A stretch of DNA of 64,000 nt from Phycisphaerae bacterium (GTDB taxonomy: Bacteria > Planctomycetota > Phycisphaerae > UBA1845), in the NCBI GenBank assembly GCA_029260035.1, contig JAJDEA010000110.1, positions 1 to 64,000 on the forward strand. The letters are read 5' to 3'. The translations under genes were made by a program, and so were the position numbers. Below are positions 1 to 9,000 of the stretch, piece after piece. The notes below the pieces were generated by a model. It was not told the DNA's origin, made no database searches, and worked only from the letters and a program-made list of their open reading frames with translations. Each line of letters begins with the position of its first letter. The first letter of the stretch is position 1.

Positions 1-240
1 ACCGTTGCCAATGACTCCATCATCATCATTGAAATCATCGGAACGCTGATCGCTCGTTTGCGCAGTGAGCAGAACATCGTCACCGTCTTGTCGTGCAAGG
101 ATAACAAAAAACTCTTTCGTCCACGCCGTCGGTTCCAGACAAGGCACATCACTCTCCCCCCCAACGGGAACACAGCCGAACTGAGTGAACGAAAAAAGGA
201 AGAAAACTGCGACACTTAATCTCAAAATGAAAGGAATCAT
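1..240 (-). CDS. Lipoprotein of local paralogous family (5' part only)
   Basis: This is the amino-terminal 80 codons of a gene that runs off the left edge. The ATG at 240 gives a hydrophobic signal ending in a lipobox (TQFGC, Cys23), then a short Gly-rich stretch and the motif DVPCLEPTAW. The same motif follows the lipobox in the two tandem lipoproteins at 7.4-8.9 kb, and the next segment (ARQDGDD, QTSDQRS, an Asp-rich run) also matches them. It is therefore a third member of the family, about 7 kb away. The start lies 7 bases after the trpC stop on the same strand, so it may be co-transcribed with trpC. Function is unknown; an outer-surface or periplasmic anchored protein is inferred from the lipobox. 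Confidence 0.8.
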   Translation of the reverse strand, partial: MIPFILRLSVAVFFLFSFTQFGCVPVGGESDVPCLEPTAWTKEFFVILARQDGDDVLLTAQTSDQRSDDFNDDDGVIGNG

Positions 241-247
241 AATCGTC

Positions 248-1060
248 TCACTTGTTTGGTTGTTCCAATAAACCGCGGACCTTAGCCCCAATATCATCCG
301 CCCGAAGGAGCGACTCACCCACGAGCATCGCGGTGGCACCGGCTTGATGCGCCGCCCGCACATCTGCATGAGTCTTAATTCCGCTCTCGGCTATGAAAGG
401 GGTCCCGCTGGGCAGCAGCGAAGCTAGCCGCTTCGTTTGTAACAGATTTGTCTTTTGAACAGATAGATCGCGGTTGTTGATACCCAGAAGATAATGGCCG
501 GACATTGGAAGCCCAACCGCTTCGAGAAGCCGCTTGAGGTTTTCCTCGTCATGAACCTCAATGAGAACAGCAAGCCCCAACGATTGCCCAATCGCCAACA
601 TTTCCTTCGTACGCGAAACCCCGAGCACTTCAACGATCAACAAAATCGCATCAGCGCCCGCGGCTCGAGATTCGTAGACCTGATAGTCATCAATGAGGAA
701 ATCCTTCCTCAGTACCGGCAAGGGAACAGCATGTTTCACCATCTCAATGTATTGGAGTCGGCCTTGGAAATACTCTTCGTCGGTCAAGACACTCAGCGCA
801 GCCGCCCCATTTGCATGAAAAATTTTCGCTATCGCAACAGGATCGAAATCGGCGACAATGACACCAGCCGACGGCGACCTTCTTTTGAGTTCGGCAATCA
901 AGTGGACTCGTTCATTGCAAGGCAAGAGCGCTTTGTAAAAATCACGAGGCGGATCCGCAAGTCCGATCAGCTTCTTGAGTTCGCTGACAGAGCGGGTATC
1001 TTTCGCCACGGCGACTTCCCGCCGTTTGGTTTCCACGATCTTGTCCAATATAGTTGGCAC
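248..1060 (-). CDS. trpC: Indole-3-glycerol phosphate synthase
   Basis: TrpC closes the indole ring of 1-(2-carboxyphenylamino)-1-deoxyribulose 5-phosphate in cytoplasmic tryptophan synthesis. The 270-residue product has the usual single-domain (beta/alpha)8 length and the expected family blocks: AELKRRSPSAG, TDEEYFQG, LRKDFLIDDYQVYE, GINNRDL, IAESGI and AMLVGESLLR. The start is a GTG at 1060, giving the family-typical MPTILDKIV beginning. No other trp gene is nearby, so trp genes appear scattered. The divergent CPBP gene begins only 2-3 bases away, leaving no room for a promoter outside coding sequence. A lipoprotein gene follows 7 bases downstream. Confidence 0.95.
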   Translation of the reverse strand: MPTILDKIVETKRREVAVAKDTRSVSELKKLIGLADPPRDFYKALLPCNERVHLIAELKRRSPSAGVIVADFDPVAIAKIFHANGAAALSVLTDEEYFQGRLQYIEMVKHAVPLPVLRKDFLIDDYQVYESRAAGADAILLIVEVLGVSRTKEMLAIGQSLGLAVLIEVHDEENLKRLLEAVGLPMSGHYLLGINNRDLSVQKTNLLQTKRLASLLPSGTPFIAESGIKTHADVRAAHQAGATAMLVGESLLRADDIGAKVRGLLEQPNK

Positions 1061-1062
1061 CT

Positions 1063-1989
1063 ATGGCCTCCACGTCCGCAAGTTATTCCGTTGGTATTGT
1101 AGCAGAGATAGCTGCGCCGTTGGTGACTCAAAATGAGCCTTCCCCAATCACCCAACAGCTCACGCAAATCGATCATGTCATCACCTTTGCCGGGCTGGCC
1201 ATTCTCGCGGTGGTTTTCTTGTTGTGGACCATTCGCTCAAGACGCGACCCACTTGCACACGCGCCGCCTCGCCCCAATACCATAGCCGAAGACGCGGTCT
1301 TGATCGCCATGGCGGTCTATTTCACGGCGAGTCTTGTTTTCGCGAGTTTAGTCCCGGCGACTCTGGACAACGGCGAAGCGAACCCGCTTGCCATCTCGGC
1401 TGGCATTGTGGGACATCTTGCCGGCATCGTAGCCATACTGGTCATTTCTCATCAGCGATTCCGGGAAGGCGTGTGGCGTTTTGTGTTCGGTCCGCGCCAG
1501 AGTTATTCACGCATGCTCGTTATGACGATGCTGACATTGCTCTGCGCATTCAGTTTGTGTCCTATCGTCCACGACGTAACATTGTACATGGTCAACAGGT
1601 TCGCACCTGATTTCGTACTCGAAGCGCACCCATCCCTGAACGCGCTTGGCTCGGATGAAGCATCCACCTTCGCGATCGTCGTCATATGGTCTGGGGCGGC
1701 ATTGGTTGCTCCCATAGCCGAGGAGTTCTTTTTCCGGGGACTGCTGCAGACCTTATGCATCAATCTCTTTAACAGCAAATGGGTTGCGATTTTTGGAACG
1801 TCAGCCATTTTTGCCGGCTTCCATTTTTCGCAACCTCACGCCATCCCCGCCCTGCTCGTTCTGTCTATTGTCCTGGGGTACGCCTATGAAAAATCCGGCT
1901 CGCTCCTGCCTCCCATCGCCATTCATGTACTGTTTAATCTCAAGACGCTCATATGGCATACGCTCAGCACAAGCGCTGCGACGAGTTGA
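1063..1989 (+). CDS. CPBP (CAAX/Abi-type) intramembrane metalloprotease
   Basis: This is a polytopic membrane protein of about 308 residues. The conserved CPBP motifs lie in the carboxy-terminal half: EExxxRG (EEFFFRG, near residues 220-226), then FHFSQPHA with a candidate metal-binding His, and IHVLFN near residue 286. In this family the Glu and His residues form the active site of an intramembrane protease, as in eukaryotic CAAX prenyl protease 2; bacterial substrates are mostly unknown. I prefer the ATG at 1063; a TTG at 1054 would overlap trpC. The amino-terminal half has several hydrophobic segments. No bacteriocin genes are adjacent, so a role in bacteriocin immunity is not supported. 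Confidence 0.85.
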   Translation: MASTSASYSVGIVAEIAAPLVTQNEPSPITQQLTQIDHVITFAGLAILAVVFLLWTIRSRRDPLAHAPPRPNTIAEDAVLIAMAVYFTASLVFASLVPATLDNGEANPLAISAGIVGHLAGIVAILVISHQRFREGVWRFVFGPRQSYSRMLVMTMLTLLCAFSLCPIVHDVTLYMVNRFAPDFVLEAHPSLNALGSDEASTFAIVVIWSGAALVAPIAEEFFFRGLLQTLCINLFNSKWVAIFGTSAIFAGFHFSQPHAIPALLVLSIVLGYAYEKSGSLLPPIAIHVLFNLKTLIWHTLSTSAATS

Positions 1990-2138
1990 GGCCGGTCGCT
2001 GAGGGGCCGTCCCATGCGGGCGGTCATCTGGATGATTGCGCTGCAGTAGTGACTTGCATATCGACGCTTGGTCTTGCAACGGTCTCGGAGCCGGATATGC
2101 TCTGTGAAGCGATGGCGAACAGGGACAGGGAATTGCAC

Positions 2139-2780
2139 ATGCCGCAGCAAAATCAGAATAGTTCGAGCCTTCCACCGGGCAAGAGATGGAACAAACTGTG
2201 GGCTGTCTCAATCGTGTTACTACCATTGATCGTGCATGGGTGTGGGTCTTTTCTGGCGAACCAATCGGCCTCGCTCGGCGGCGACCGCGCAGGCGCTCGC
2301 GGGACGGTCCGGATCCTTTTTATTAACAACACGCCTTACCGAGCGGCGTTCACCTACGGGACTTACGACCAGCTTGACCAAACCTCCGAGCCGAGTTTTG
2401 GACAATTCGCCTCTCAGAGCACCGGACGAACACTCGAACCAAACAGCGAATCGTCGCTGGCTTCCACGGAATTTGGAAGTTTTCTATCCTGCGGTCGCGC
2501 GTTTGGCGTGGGAACGCCGACTCTAATCGGCCTTATCAATACAAATATCGAGAGCGACGGGATCGAAACGTCAGCCTTGGTGGACGGAGTTGAGTTTTTT
2601 GAAGTCGTTGAAGGCTCCGAACAAATCACAAGCCGGGGTAAAGCGGCGGCGCTTGAGACGCTAATCGGGTTGGAATTTGCTTGCGAGGCCTTGCTCATAG
2701 TTCGGCTTGAGATCAACGACGCTGGACCGGAGCCGTTTCGTATTGATTTTGAAATCGTCCCCTCCGGCGAAGCCCCATAG
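2139..2780 (+). CDS. Putative lipoprotein, unknown function
   Basis: The predicted product has 213 residues. The frame stays open upstream to about 1953, but the ATG at 2139 places a basic stretch (GKRWNK) just before a hydrophobic segment ending in the lipobox IVHGC (Cys35), so this start makes biological sense. The mature part is rich in Ser, Thr, Glu and Gly and contains RILFINNTPYRAAFTYGTYD. That resembles a beta-rich secreted domain, but I do not recognise a family. It follows the CPBP gene by 149 bases on the same strand and precedes the helicase gene. Function unknown. Confidence 0.65.
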   Translation: MPQQNQNSSSLPPGKRWNKLWAVSIVLLPLIVHGCGSFLANQSASLGGDRAGARGTVRILFINNTPYRAAFTYGTYDQLDQTSEPSFGQFASQSTGRTLEPNSESSLASTEFGSFLSCGRAFGVGTPTLIGLINTNIESDGIETSALVDGVEFFEVVEGSEQITSRGKAAALETLIGLEFACEALLIVRLEINDAGPEPFRIDFEIVPSGEAP

Positions 2781-2985
2781 ACGAACCAGCAACCCACGCC
2801 TGCCAAAGCTGATCGTTTGGTCTCACCTGCCATAATAGAACCCAAAGCAATCCAGCTCAGGCTATCGCTACACCTCTCAAAGCGCTGGACGCGTCCGGCT
2901 GCCATGCTATGATAGCCGGTTCGGCTCTTTGGCCGTAGGGGCGGCCAGGACGACGTTGCGGAGAGTAGCTAACACGCGCATACCC

Positions 2986-5900
2986 ATGATTATCGTACAT
3001 GCAATTTGGAACAGCTGTGCCATGCATTTTTGGGGAGAAATATGCGCCGAGCCGAAGGCTGATGCGCTCGGAGTCGATCTCCCCGAAGACACGGATTGTC
3101 CGGAATCATTCTTCGTCAACTCAAGCCTACTGCGTCGCGAGTTGGGTGATATTTGGGACAGCTTGCTCATCACAGCAGGGCAAGACTCCACACTTTCCCT
3201 GATACTTCCATTTCAAGATGGGAGATTGCTTTCGTCGCAAGGTGCAAACGTCGGCAATGAACCAACTTCGAAATCCCAGGTACTGACAGAAGTGCAGACC
3301 GAGCTGACTCGAACCACCGTCAACTCGCTCAAATTCACGCCGGAGGACGCTTTCGACATGCTAAAGGGTGCGTCGAATATGCCCGCTGGACCATTGGTAG
3401 GCGGCGCGTCGCTTAAATACTGGTCTCGTGCGGCGTCACTACTAGGCGAACTCCTGGCCAAACAGCGTTTCGTTCCTGCTATACGCCGTGTTGGCGACTC
3501 TCACTATCGCGGCTATTGGCGACCCATCGTGGACGAGCCTGGCGTAACAGAGCGACTCCATCAACTTATCGAGGCCATGCCACCGCTATGTCGTTTTTCT
3601 GAAGAATCGCCTGATTCGCAGCAAGCGACAGTTTTGGTAGAGGATTTTTTCAGCGCAACAACGGACGCCATTGTCCGGCGTTGTTTAAGAAACGACGAAC
3701 TTGCGCACGCTCTTGTCGAAAAGGAAAACTCGAGCGGAGCGCCGGTAACAAAATGGATTCGCTCACTGGTTCAGGATCAGCCCGAACTTGAAGGACCTGA
3801 AGAGGAACTCCGTACGATCCATGATGCCGTACAGGGATGGGTCGGCCAACTCGCGCCACCATCTATCGAAGATTCGCTGCAAACTTGCTTTCAGTTGATC
3901 CCCCCGAAACAATCAGAGCTTTCCCCGATCGAGCTGGATTCAACGGCGTCGCCAGCAAGCGAAGAGGAACTAGCTTCTCGCAAGGCGCAAGCCGCTAAGT
4001 GGAAGATTCGAGCATACGCTCGAATGAACGACGACCCAGAATCGCTAATTGACCTTGTTGAGTTGGCCCATGACTCAGGAAAGGCGCAGACGCTGTTTTC
4101 ACGTCCACTGGACGATGCTCACGAAAAAATTCGACAGGACATCAAGAAAGCTGCCCGCTATTTCCCACCCATCGAACCCTGTTCGCAACTCGACGGCCCG
4201 GCTCACTGCGATATTGACATCGCTGATGCATACAGTTTTCTGCGCGATGCGGCGCCGGTTCTGGAAGCCGAAGGGTTTGGCATCGTACTGCCAAAATGGT
4301 GGCGTCAAGAGCGTCCCAAGCTACATCTAATGCTGAACGTCAAGCCTCAAGATGAAGGAAGTGGATCGTCCGGCACAACGGGCAATTCCATGCGGCTTGA
4401 TTCCCTCGTCGATTACGATTGGCGAGTAGCGGTGGGAGACTTAGAACTCTCAATCGAAGAGATTTCCAAGTTGGCAACGGCCAATCAGCCCCTCGTGAAA
4501 CTCAAGAACCAATGGGCCGAAATCCAACCGACGGACATCGAAGCCGCGATCAAGTTTCTGCAAAAAAGCCAAACGGGATCGATGACATTGATGGAGGCCC
4601 TGAGAGCGGGATACTTGGCTGAGGATAGCGAAACGGGCCTTCCAGTTGGCACTCTTCGCGCGGAGGGCTGGATAAATCAATTTCTCAATGCCTCCGAGGA
4701 AGACGCAAGCATTACGTCTGTCGGGCAACCTCCGGAATTCAAAGGAACACTTCGACCGTACCAGCAGCGAGGCCTCGATTGGCTCGCCTTTCTTCATAAA
4801 CACGGAATGGGTTCCTGCCTGGCAGATGACATGGGGCTGGGAAAGACCATCCAACTGATCGCGCTGCTCGAACACGAAAGGACAAATAGCGAGGCGCCCG
4901 GCCCAACACTTTTGATTGTGCCCATGTCCTTGGTCGGCAACTGGAATCGCGAAATAGAGCGATTCGCACCTTCGCTTCGTGTCATGGTCCATCACGGCCT
5001 GGACCGACTCAGCGGCGAGCAATTTGCGATAGAAGCATCGAACTGCGACGTGGTTATTTCGACCTACGGACTGGCTCATCGCGACCAGAAACACCTCGCC
5101 CAGGTGCAATGGTATCGTATCACGCTCGACGAAGCGCAGAATATCAAGAACCCATCGGCCAAGCAGTCTGTAGCGGTGCGGTCTCTTCGTGCTGCCAACA
5201 GGATTGCGCTCACTGGCACGCCTGTCGAGAACCGCTTGAGCGAGCTCTGGTCGATCGCTGATTTTCTGAACCCAGGATACCTGGGAAGCCCCACAGATTT
5301 CCGAAGGAGGTTTGCACTACCGATCGAACGACAGCACGACCGCGATCGAGCGGCTTGCTTGCGAAAGCTTATTCGACCTTTTGTATTACGAAGGTTGAAG
5401 AGCGATCCAGGAGTTCTCGACGATCTGCCTGAGAAACTGGAGATGACCGTCTATTGCAACCTAACAAAGGAACAAGCGGGCCTATACCAAGCTCTGGTCG
5501 ACTCGATGATGACACAGATCGACGACTCCGGAGGAATCCAACGAAGAGGGCTCATCCTCGCAACACTCGTCAAACTCAAGCAAGTGTGCAACCACCCGGT
5601 TCACTTCCTGAGCGATGGGACCGCACTCCCCCATCGAAGCGGAAAGTGTGACAGGCTAACGGAGATGCTTGAAGAAGCCGTCTCAGAAGACGACAGCGCC
5701 TTGGTGTTCACACAGTTCAAAGTAATGGGCCAACTTCTCGAACAACATCTTGCCGAAAAGATCGGTCGCCCCATTCTTTTCCTTCATGGCGGAGTTCCTC
5801 GGAAGAAGCGAGACGAGATGGTTCAAAAATTTCAGTCTCCAAACCAGGACCATCCGATTCTCATCCTCTCTCTAAAAGCGGGCGGGTTCGGCCTTAACCT

Positions 5901-6183
5901 CACTGAAGCCAACCACGTTTTTCACTACGATCGTTGGTGGAACCCGGCTGTGGAAAACCAGGCAACGGATCGCGCTCATCGAATTGGGCAAACGAAACAG
6001 GTTCAGGTTCATAAATTCGTTTGCATTGGAACACTGGAGGAGCGAATCAGCGAGATGATCGAGGAAAAACAGAAGCTAGCCGATCACGTCATTGGGAGCG
6101 GTGAAGAATGGCTAACCGAATTGTCTACGGAAAAACTTCGTGAACTTTTCGCGCTATCTCAGGAGGCTGTAGCTGACGAATGA
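2986..6183 (+). CDS. SNF2/Swi2-family DEAD-box-like helicase
   Basis: The 1065-residue protein has the two RecA-like halves of SNF2 ATPases. Motif I is DDMGLGKT (about residue 615), motif II is LDEAQ (about 713), motif III is ALTGTPVENRLSELWS, and the carboxy-terminal half carries GGFGLNLTEAN and RAHRIGQ (about 995). The amino-terminal 450 residues are poorly conserved and lead into a linker typical of bacterial SNF2 proteins (near the sequence GSMTLMEALRAGY). The ATG at 2986 gives MIIVHAIW...HFWGE, which matches the usual 'short strand, W, FxxWGE' beginning of this family; the frame is open further upstream with TTG. Such ATPases remodel or translocate on DNA-protein complexes. The stop overlaps the next gene, whose family is the usual partner of this helicase. 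Confidence 0.92.
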   Translation: MIIVHAIWNSCAMHFWGEICAEPKADALGVDLPEDTDCPESFFVNSSLLRRELGDIWDSLLITAGQDSTLSLILPFQDGRLLSSQGANVGNEPTSKSQVLTEVQTELTRTTVNSLKFTPEDAFDMLKGASNMPAGPLVGGASLKYWSRAASLLGELLAKQRFVPAIRRVGDSHYRGYWRPIVDEPGVTERLHQLIEAMPPLCRFSEESPDSQQATVLVEDFFSATTDAIVRRCLRNDELAHALVEKENSSGAPVTKWIRSLVQDQPELEGPEEELRTIHDAVQGWVGQLAPPSIEDSLQTCFQLIPPKQSELSPIELDSTASPASEEELASRKAQAAKWKIRAYARMNDDPESLIDLVELAHDSGKAQTLFSRPLDDAHEKIRQDIKKAARYFPPIEPCSQLDGPAHCDIDIADAYSFLRDAAPVLEAEGFGIVLPKWWRQERPKLHLMLNVKPQDEGSGSSGTTGNSMRLDSLVDYDWRVAVGDLELSIEEISKLATANQPLVKLKNQWAEIQPTDIEAAIKFLQKSQTGSMTLMEALRAGYLAEDSETGLPVGTLRAEGWINQFLNASEEDASITSVGQPPEFKGTLRPYQQRGLDWLAFLHKHGMGSCLADDMGLGKTIQLIALLEHERTNSEAPGPTLLIVPMSLVGNWNREIERFAPSLRVMVHHGLDRLSGEQFAIEASNCDVVISTYGLAHRDQKHLAQVQWYRITLDEAQNIKNPSAKQSVAVRSLRAANRIALTGTPVENRLSELWSIADFLNPGYLGSPTDFRRRFALPIERQHDRDRAACLRKLIRPFVLRRLKSDPGVLDDLPEKLEMTVYCNLTKEQAGLYQALVDSMMTQIDDSGGIQRRGLILATLVKLKQVCNHPVHFLSDGTALPHRSGKCDRLTEMLEEAVSEDDSALVFTQFKVMGQLLEQHLAEKIGRPILFLHGGVPRKKRDEMVQKFQSPNQDHPILILSLKAGGFGLNLTEANHVFHYDRWWNPAVENQATDRAHRIGQTKQVQVHKFVCIGTLEERISEMIEEKQKLADHVIGSGEEWLTELSTEKLRELFALSQEAVADE

Positions 6184-6467
6184 ACAACCCTCAACTAACA
6201 GACCAACTTGAAGACGTTCCGCAGTTAAGCCGTAAAATGGCAATGACCTCACCAAAGGTCCCATCGGCGGAGGAATTTCTTGATCGATTCTGGGAATGCG
6301 GTCCTGAGTTGGACGAAATATCCATACAGATCGAACCGCCGGAAGCGCCTTTGGAAATACTCGAAAAACTCGGACCATCGCCCTTTCCACGTGGCAGTTT
6401 TCCGGTGATTGGGTTTCTCGCAACGACGTACGACAAAGTCAGCCGATATGCACTGGAACGGGTGTGA
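6180..6467 (+). CDS. Small partner protein resembling the C-terminal tail of SWIM zinc-finger proteins
   Basis: This 95-residue protein overlaps the helicase stop by four bases (ATGA), which suggests translational coupling. In many bacteria the gene beside this SNF2 helicase encodes a SWIM zinc-finger protein that ends in a segment with FWG, a Pro-rich stretch, LRRLGPPPF and a short final helix. Here the equivalents are FLDRFWECG, EPPEAPLEILEKLGPSPF and TYDKVSRYALERV. The Cys/His SWIM finger itself is absent; there is one Cys. It could be a naturally reduced partner or the remainder of a deleted longer gene. The family link is by pattern memory, so moderate confidence. Confidence 0.6.
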   Translation: MNNPQLTDQLEDVPQLSRKMAMTSPKVPSAEEFLDRFWECGPELDEISIQIEPPEAPLEILEKLGPSPFPRGSFPVIGFLATTYDKVSRYALERV

Positions 6468-6552
6468 TCTCTTGACGCAAGATCGTCAAAACCTTACAAA
6501 TCAGCCCGTTGCGAGGCTTGGATTCATTGACACGCCCATGCGCGGCGCGTTT

Positions 6553-6624
6553 GCCGACATAGCTCAATGGTAGAGCGCAGCTTTCGTAAAGCTGAGGTTC
6601 AGGGTTCGACTCCCTGTGTCGGCT
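6553..6624 (+). tRNA. tRNA-Thr (CGT anticodon)
   Basis: A full cloverleaf can be folded. The 7-bp acceptor stem is GCCGACA with TGTCGGC, the D arm contains AGCTCAATGGTAGAGC, and the anticodon stem CAGCT/AGCTG holds the loop TTCGTAA (anticodon CGT, threonine). The T arm is CAGGGTTCGACTCCCTG. The discriminator base is T and no CCA is encoded. It stands alone, 85 bases after the helicase operon. Confidence 0.96.
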
Positions 6625-7174
6625 GTTCGTCACAAGTAAACAGCCACCGTGGTTCATGTTGATGGCGTTCTGCTTGCAACGGCACTGTAAACGCCCGCCA
6701 GCAATAGGCAGCAATCATCGACAAAAGCAAGCCCAGCCGTCGATATCTTAATGGGGATCGTGCAACAACGACAACAAACAACGGTGAAGGCAAATGGTGT
6801 CATCGGTACTAGGATTCGCACCCACCTGAAAAAAACGCCGAAGCTGACGATCCCCACTTAAACGCGCGGACCATTCCTACTACGCACGCCGCCAGGAAAT
6901 CATATTGCCGGCAGCACGCGCCTATGTCAGACACCCGTCTCTATTTGATCAGCTAAAACCCATAGCCCTGAGGAACAGGCCCCCCTGCCCCTGGCGAGCG
7001 TGCAATCGAAGAATCGCTCCTTCAAGCACAGCAACATCACTCGTATATCGCAATGCAAACACAACCCACTTCTCAGTAATAGGCGCGAGTCTCCGATAAT
7101 TCCAGCATTTTCCGAAGTTTTTTCAGAATGCACCTTGTAGATTGTGAGAATCGCAATCGGCTTGCAATGTCGCT
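6625..7174. other. Gene-free stretch after tRNA-Thr
   Basis: About 550 bases with no convincing coding sequence. Open frames here are short, lack ribosome binding sites and have no recognisable motifs. I saw no strong hairpin, tRNA or repeat shared with the rest of the window. It separates the rightward helicase operon from the leftward lipoprotein operon and may hold the 3' ends of both. Confidence 0.5.
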
Positions 7175-7444
7175 TTAAGATCTCACCCCAACATGCCAGG
7201 TGTTTTCCACCCAATTACAGCAAACGGCATAAGGCGAATGGTGTGGCCATTCTGTGAACATAGAAAAAATGCTCTCAGATAGTGAGGTCGGTGTTAGGCG
7301 ATCGAGGGTAATCCGCGCATCATAAAGCGGCAATGACAGTTGCTCAGACTGCGCATGGGCGTTACCACAGAAAACGAAAGAGACACTTGCCAATGCCATG
7401 AGCAATCGCAAGCCACTTGTAGGTTTTGTACTTTCCCCATTCAT
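7175..7444 (-). CDS. Small secreted protein, third gene of the lipoprotein operon
   Basis: The 89-residue ORF starts with an ATG that overlaps the upstream lipoprotein stop (ATGA), as the two preceding genes do with each other. Its first five residues (MNGES) are identical to those of the gene upstream, because the whole stop/start junction has been duplicated. A signal peptide follows (LRLLMALASVSFVFCGNAHA, probably cut after AHA), then about 55 residues that I do not recognise. The end of the frame (after about residue 60) reads poorly as protein, so the original gene may have been longer and frameshifted. It may be a decaying remnant. Confidence 0.45.
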   Translation of the reverse strand: MNGESTKPTSGLRLLMALASVSFVFCGNAHAQSEQLSLPLYDARITLDRLTPTSLSESIFSMFTEWPHHSPYAVCCNWVENTWHVGVRS

Positions 7445-8217
7445 GGACTTACTTCCTCAGTTTCGATGGTGACTTCCGTGGTATTTTCAACGAAACAAAG
7501 AACGTCGAAGCGAATCTCGCGTTCTGGGAGCGACACCCGCTGAAAATAGATTAGAAATCTGCCATCGACCGTCCAACATGTAGAAACGTCAGTTCCGCCG
7601 ACACCTACTCGAACAGGCTCGGTTAAGGGGGAATGATCCTCTGCTGAAAAAAACTGGCTGTAGTGTTGCCCGGTAGATGCAGACGAGATGAACTGGATGG
7701 GAACACTTCCGTCCGCTGACAGTATGCCAACGACACCCCCAAATCCGCTTACTCGAACCCCCCGTCCTTGGAGGGGAATCTGCTGGCCGTCAACGACATA
7801 ACTTCCGAACAGAACACCACCGCCAGATCCAATACAAGCCGTAACCTCTCCCAGCGCGTTTTCCCAGGAACCGTCATCAAGTAGCTCGAATTCATTAGTG
7901 GAATTATCGAGTCGGTATGTCGGCCCATGTTCACCGTCGCCAAGGTCTCCATCATCAAAGTCTTCGGAACGCTGCTCACTCGTTTGCGAAGTAATCAGAA
8001 GATTCTCTCCGTCCTGTCGAGTAAGCAGACGTGTGGAGCCGTTGGGCCACGCCGTCGGTTCCAGGCAGGGCACATCGCTTGCGCCCCCAGCAGGCATAGG
8101 AATGCAGCCGAACTGAGCAAGTGGAAGCAGAAACAAGAATGGGATATTCACTCTCTTGATAATAGAAATCGTAGGAGTTCGAAAGCCACCTGTGGTATTT
8201 CTGCTTTCCCCATTCAT
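7441..8217 (-). CDS. Lipoprotein, tandem paralogue A
   Basis: The product has 258 residues with a lipobox LAQFGC (Cys38), followed by IPMPAGGASDVPCLEPTAWPN. It is almost the same protein as its upstream neighbour: the central block from CIGSGGGVLFGSYVV to SASTGQHYSQFF is nearly identical, and the tails NTTEVTIETEE match. An Asp-rich segment (DFDDGDLGDGEHGPTY) follows a basic/Ser region; four Cys beyond the lipidated one could form disulfides. The start ATG at 8217 overlaps the stop of the upstream gene. No family is recognised. Surface or periplasmic location is inferred from the lipobox. The pair clearly arose by recent tandem duplication. Confidence 0.8.
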   Translation of the reverse strand: MNGESRNTTGGFRTPTISIIKRVNIPFLFLLPLAQFGCIPMPAGGASDVPCLEPTAWPNGSTRLLTRQDGENLLITSQTSEQRSEDFDDGDLGDGEHGPTYRLDNSTNEFELLDDGSWENALGEVTACIGSGGGVLFGSYVVDGQQIPLQGRGVRVSGFGGVVGILSADGSVPIQFISSASTGQHYSQFFSAEDHSPLTEPVRVGVGGTDVSTCWTVDGRFLIYFQRVSLPEREIRFDVLCFVENTTEVTIETEEVSP

Positions 8218-8945
8218 GGACTTTCTTCCTCCGTTTCGATGGTGACTTCCGTGGTATTCTCAACGAAACAAAGAACATCAACATTTATCTCGTCTTCTGG
8301 CATCAACGCGAACTGATGATAGATCAAATACCTGCCATCGACCGTCCAGCATGTGGCAACGTCGGTTCCGCCGACACCCACTTGAACAGGATCACTCAGA
8401 GGGGATTGATCTTCTGCTGAAAAAAACTGGCTGTAGTGTTGCCCGGTAGACGCAGACGAGATGAACTGGATGGGAACATTGCCGTCCGCTGAAAGTATGC
8501 CCACGACATTTCCAAATCCGCTCACTCGAACCCCCCGTCCTTGGAGGGGAATCTGCTGGCCATCAACGACATAACTTCCGAACAGAACACCGCCACCAGA
8601 TCCAATACATCTCTTAATCTCTCCTTGTGCCTCTTCCCAAGAACCCTCCTCTGCCAACTCAAATTCGTTAGTGGAATCGTCGAGCCTGTATGTCGGGCCA
8701 TGTTCACCGTTACCAGTGACTCCATCCAAATTATCCTCATTGTTTTGATCTGAAGTTTGCGAAGTAATCAGAAGACCCCCTCCGTCCTGTCGAGTAAGCA
8801 GACTTGCGGAATCATTGGGCCACGCCGTCGGCTCCAGGCAGGGAACATCGCTTGCACCCCCAGCAGGCATAGGAATGCAGCCGAACTGAGCAAGTGGAAA
8901 CAGGATAAAGAAAGGGGCCTTCACTCTCTTAAAGAAAGATATCAT
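8214..8945 (-). CDS. Lipoprotein, tandem paralogue B
   Basis: The product has 243 residues from the ATG at 8945. This start has an AGGTG ribosome binding site 9 bases upstream and gives MISFFKRVK..., parallel to the start of the related gene at the left edge; a GTG at 8957 is the alternative. The lipobox is LAQFGC (Cys23), followed by the family signature DVPCLEPTAWPN. The central block is near-identical to paralogue A. It heads a three-gene leftward operon in which each stop overlaps the next start. Downstream divergence is concentrated in the Asp/Asn-rich region (about residues 65-105). Function unknown. Confidence 0.82.
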   Translation of the reverse strand: MISFFKRVKAPFFILFPLAQFGCIPMPAGGASDVPCLEPTAWPNDSASLLTRQDGGGLLITSQTSDQNNEDNLDGVTGNGEHGPTYRLDDSTNEFELAEEGSWEEAQGEIKRCIGSGGGVLFGSYVVDGQQIPLQGRGVRVSGFGNVVGILSADGNVPIQFISSASTGQHYSQFFSAEDQSPLSDPVQVGVGGTDVATCWTVDGRYLIYHQFALMPEDEINVDVLCFVENTTEVTIETEEESP

Positions 8946-9000
8946 TTGTCGTATCACCTATTTGGTATTGTTGGAAAAATACAAATCCCCTATCGATCTG

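Noticed and set aside
494-1102. A 202-codon open frame on the plus strand across trpC
   Set aside because: It lies opposite a clear trpC gene and has no recognisable domain; it is a shadow of the high-confidence gene.
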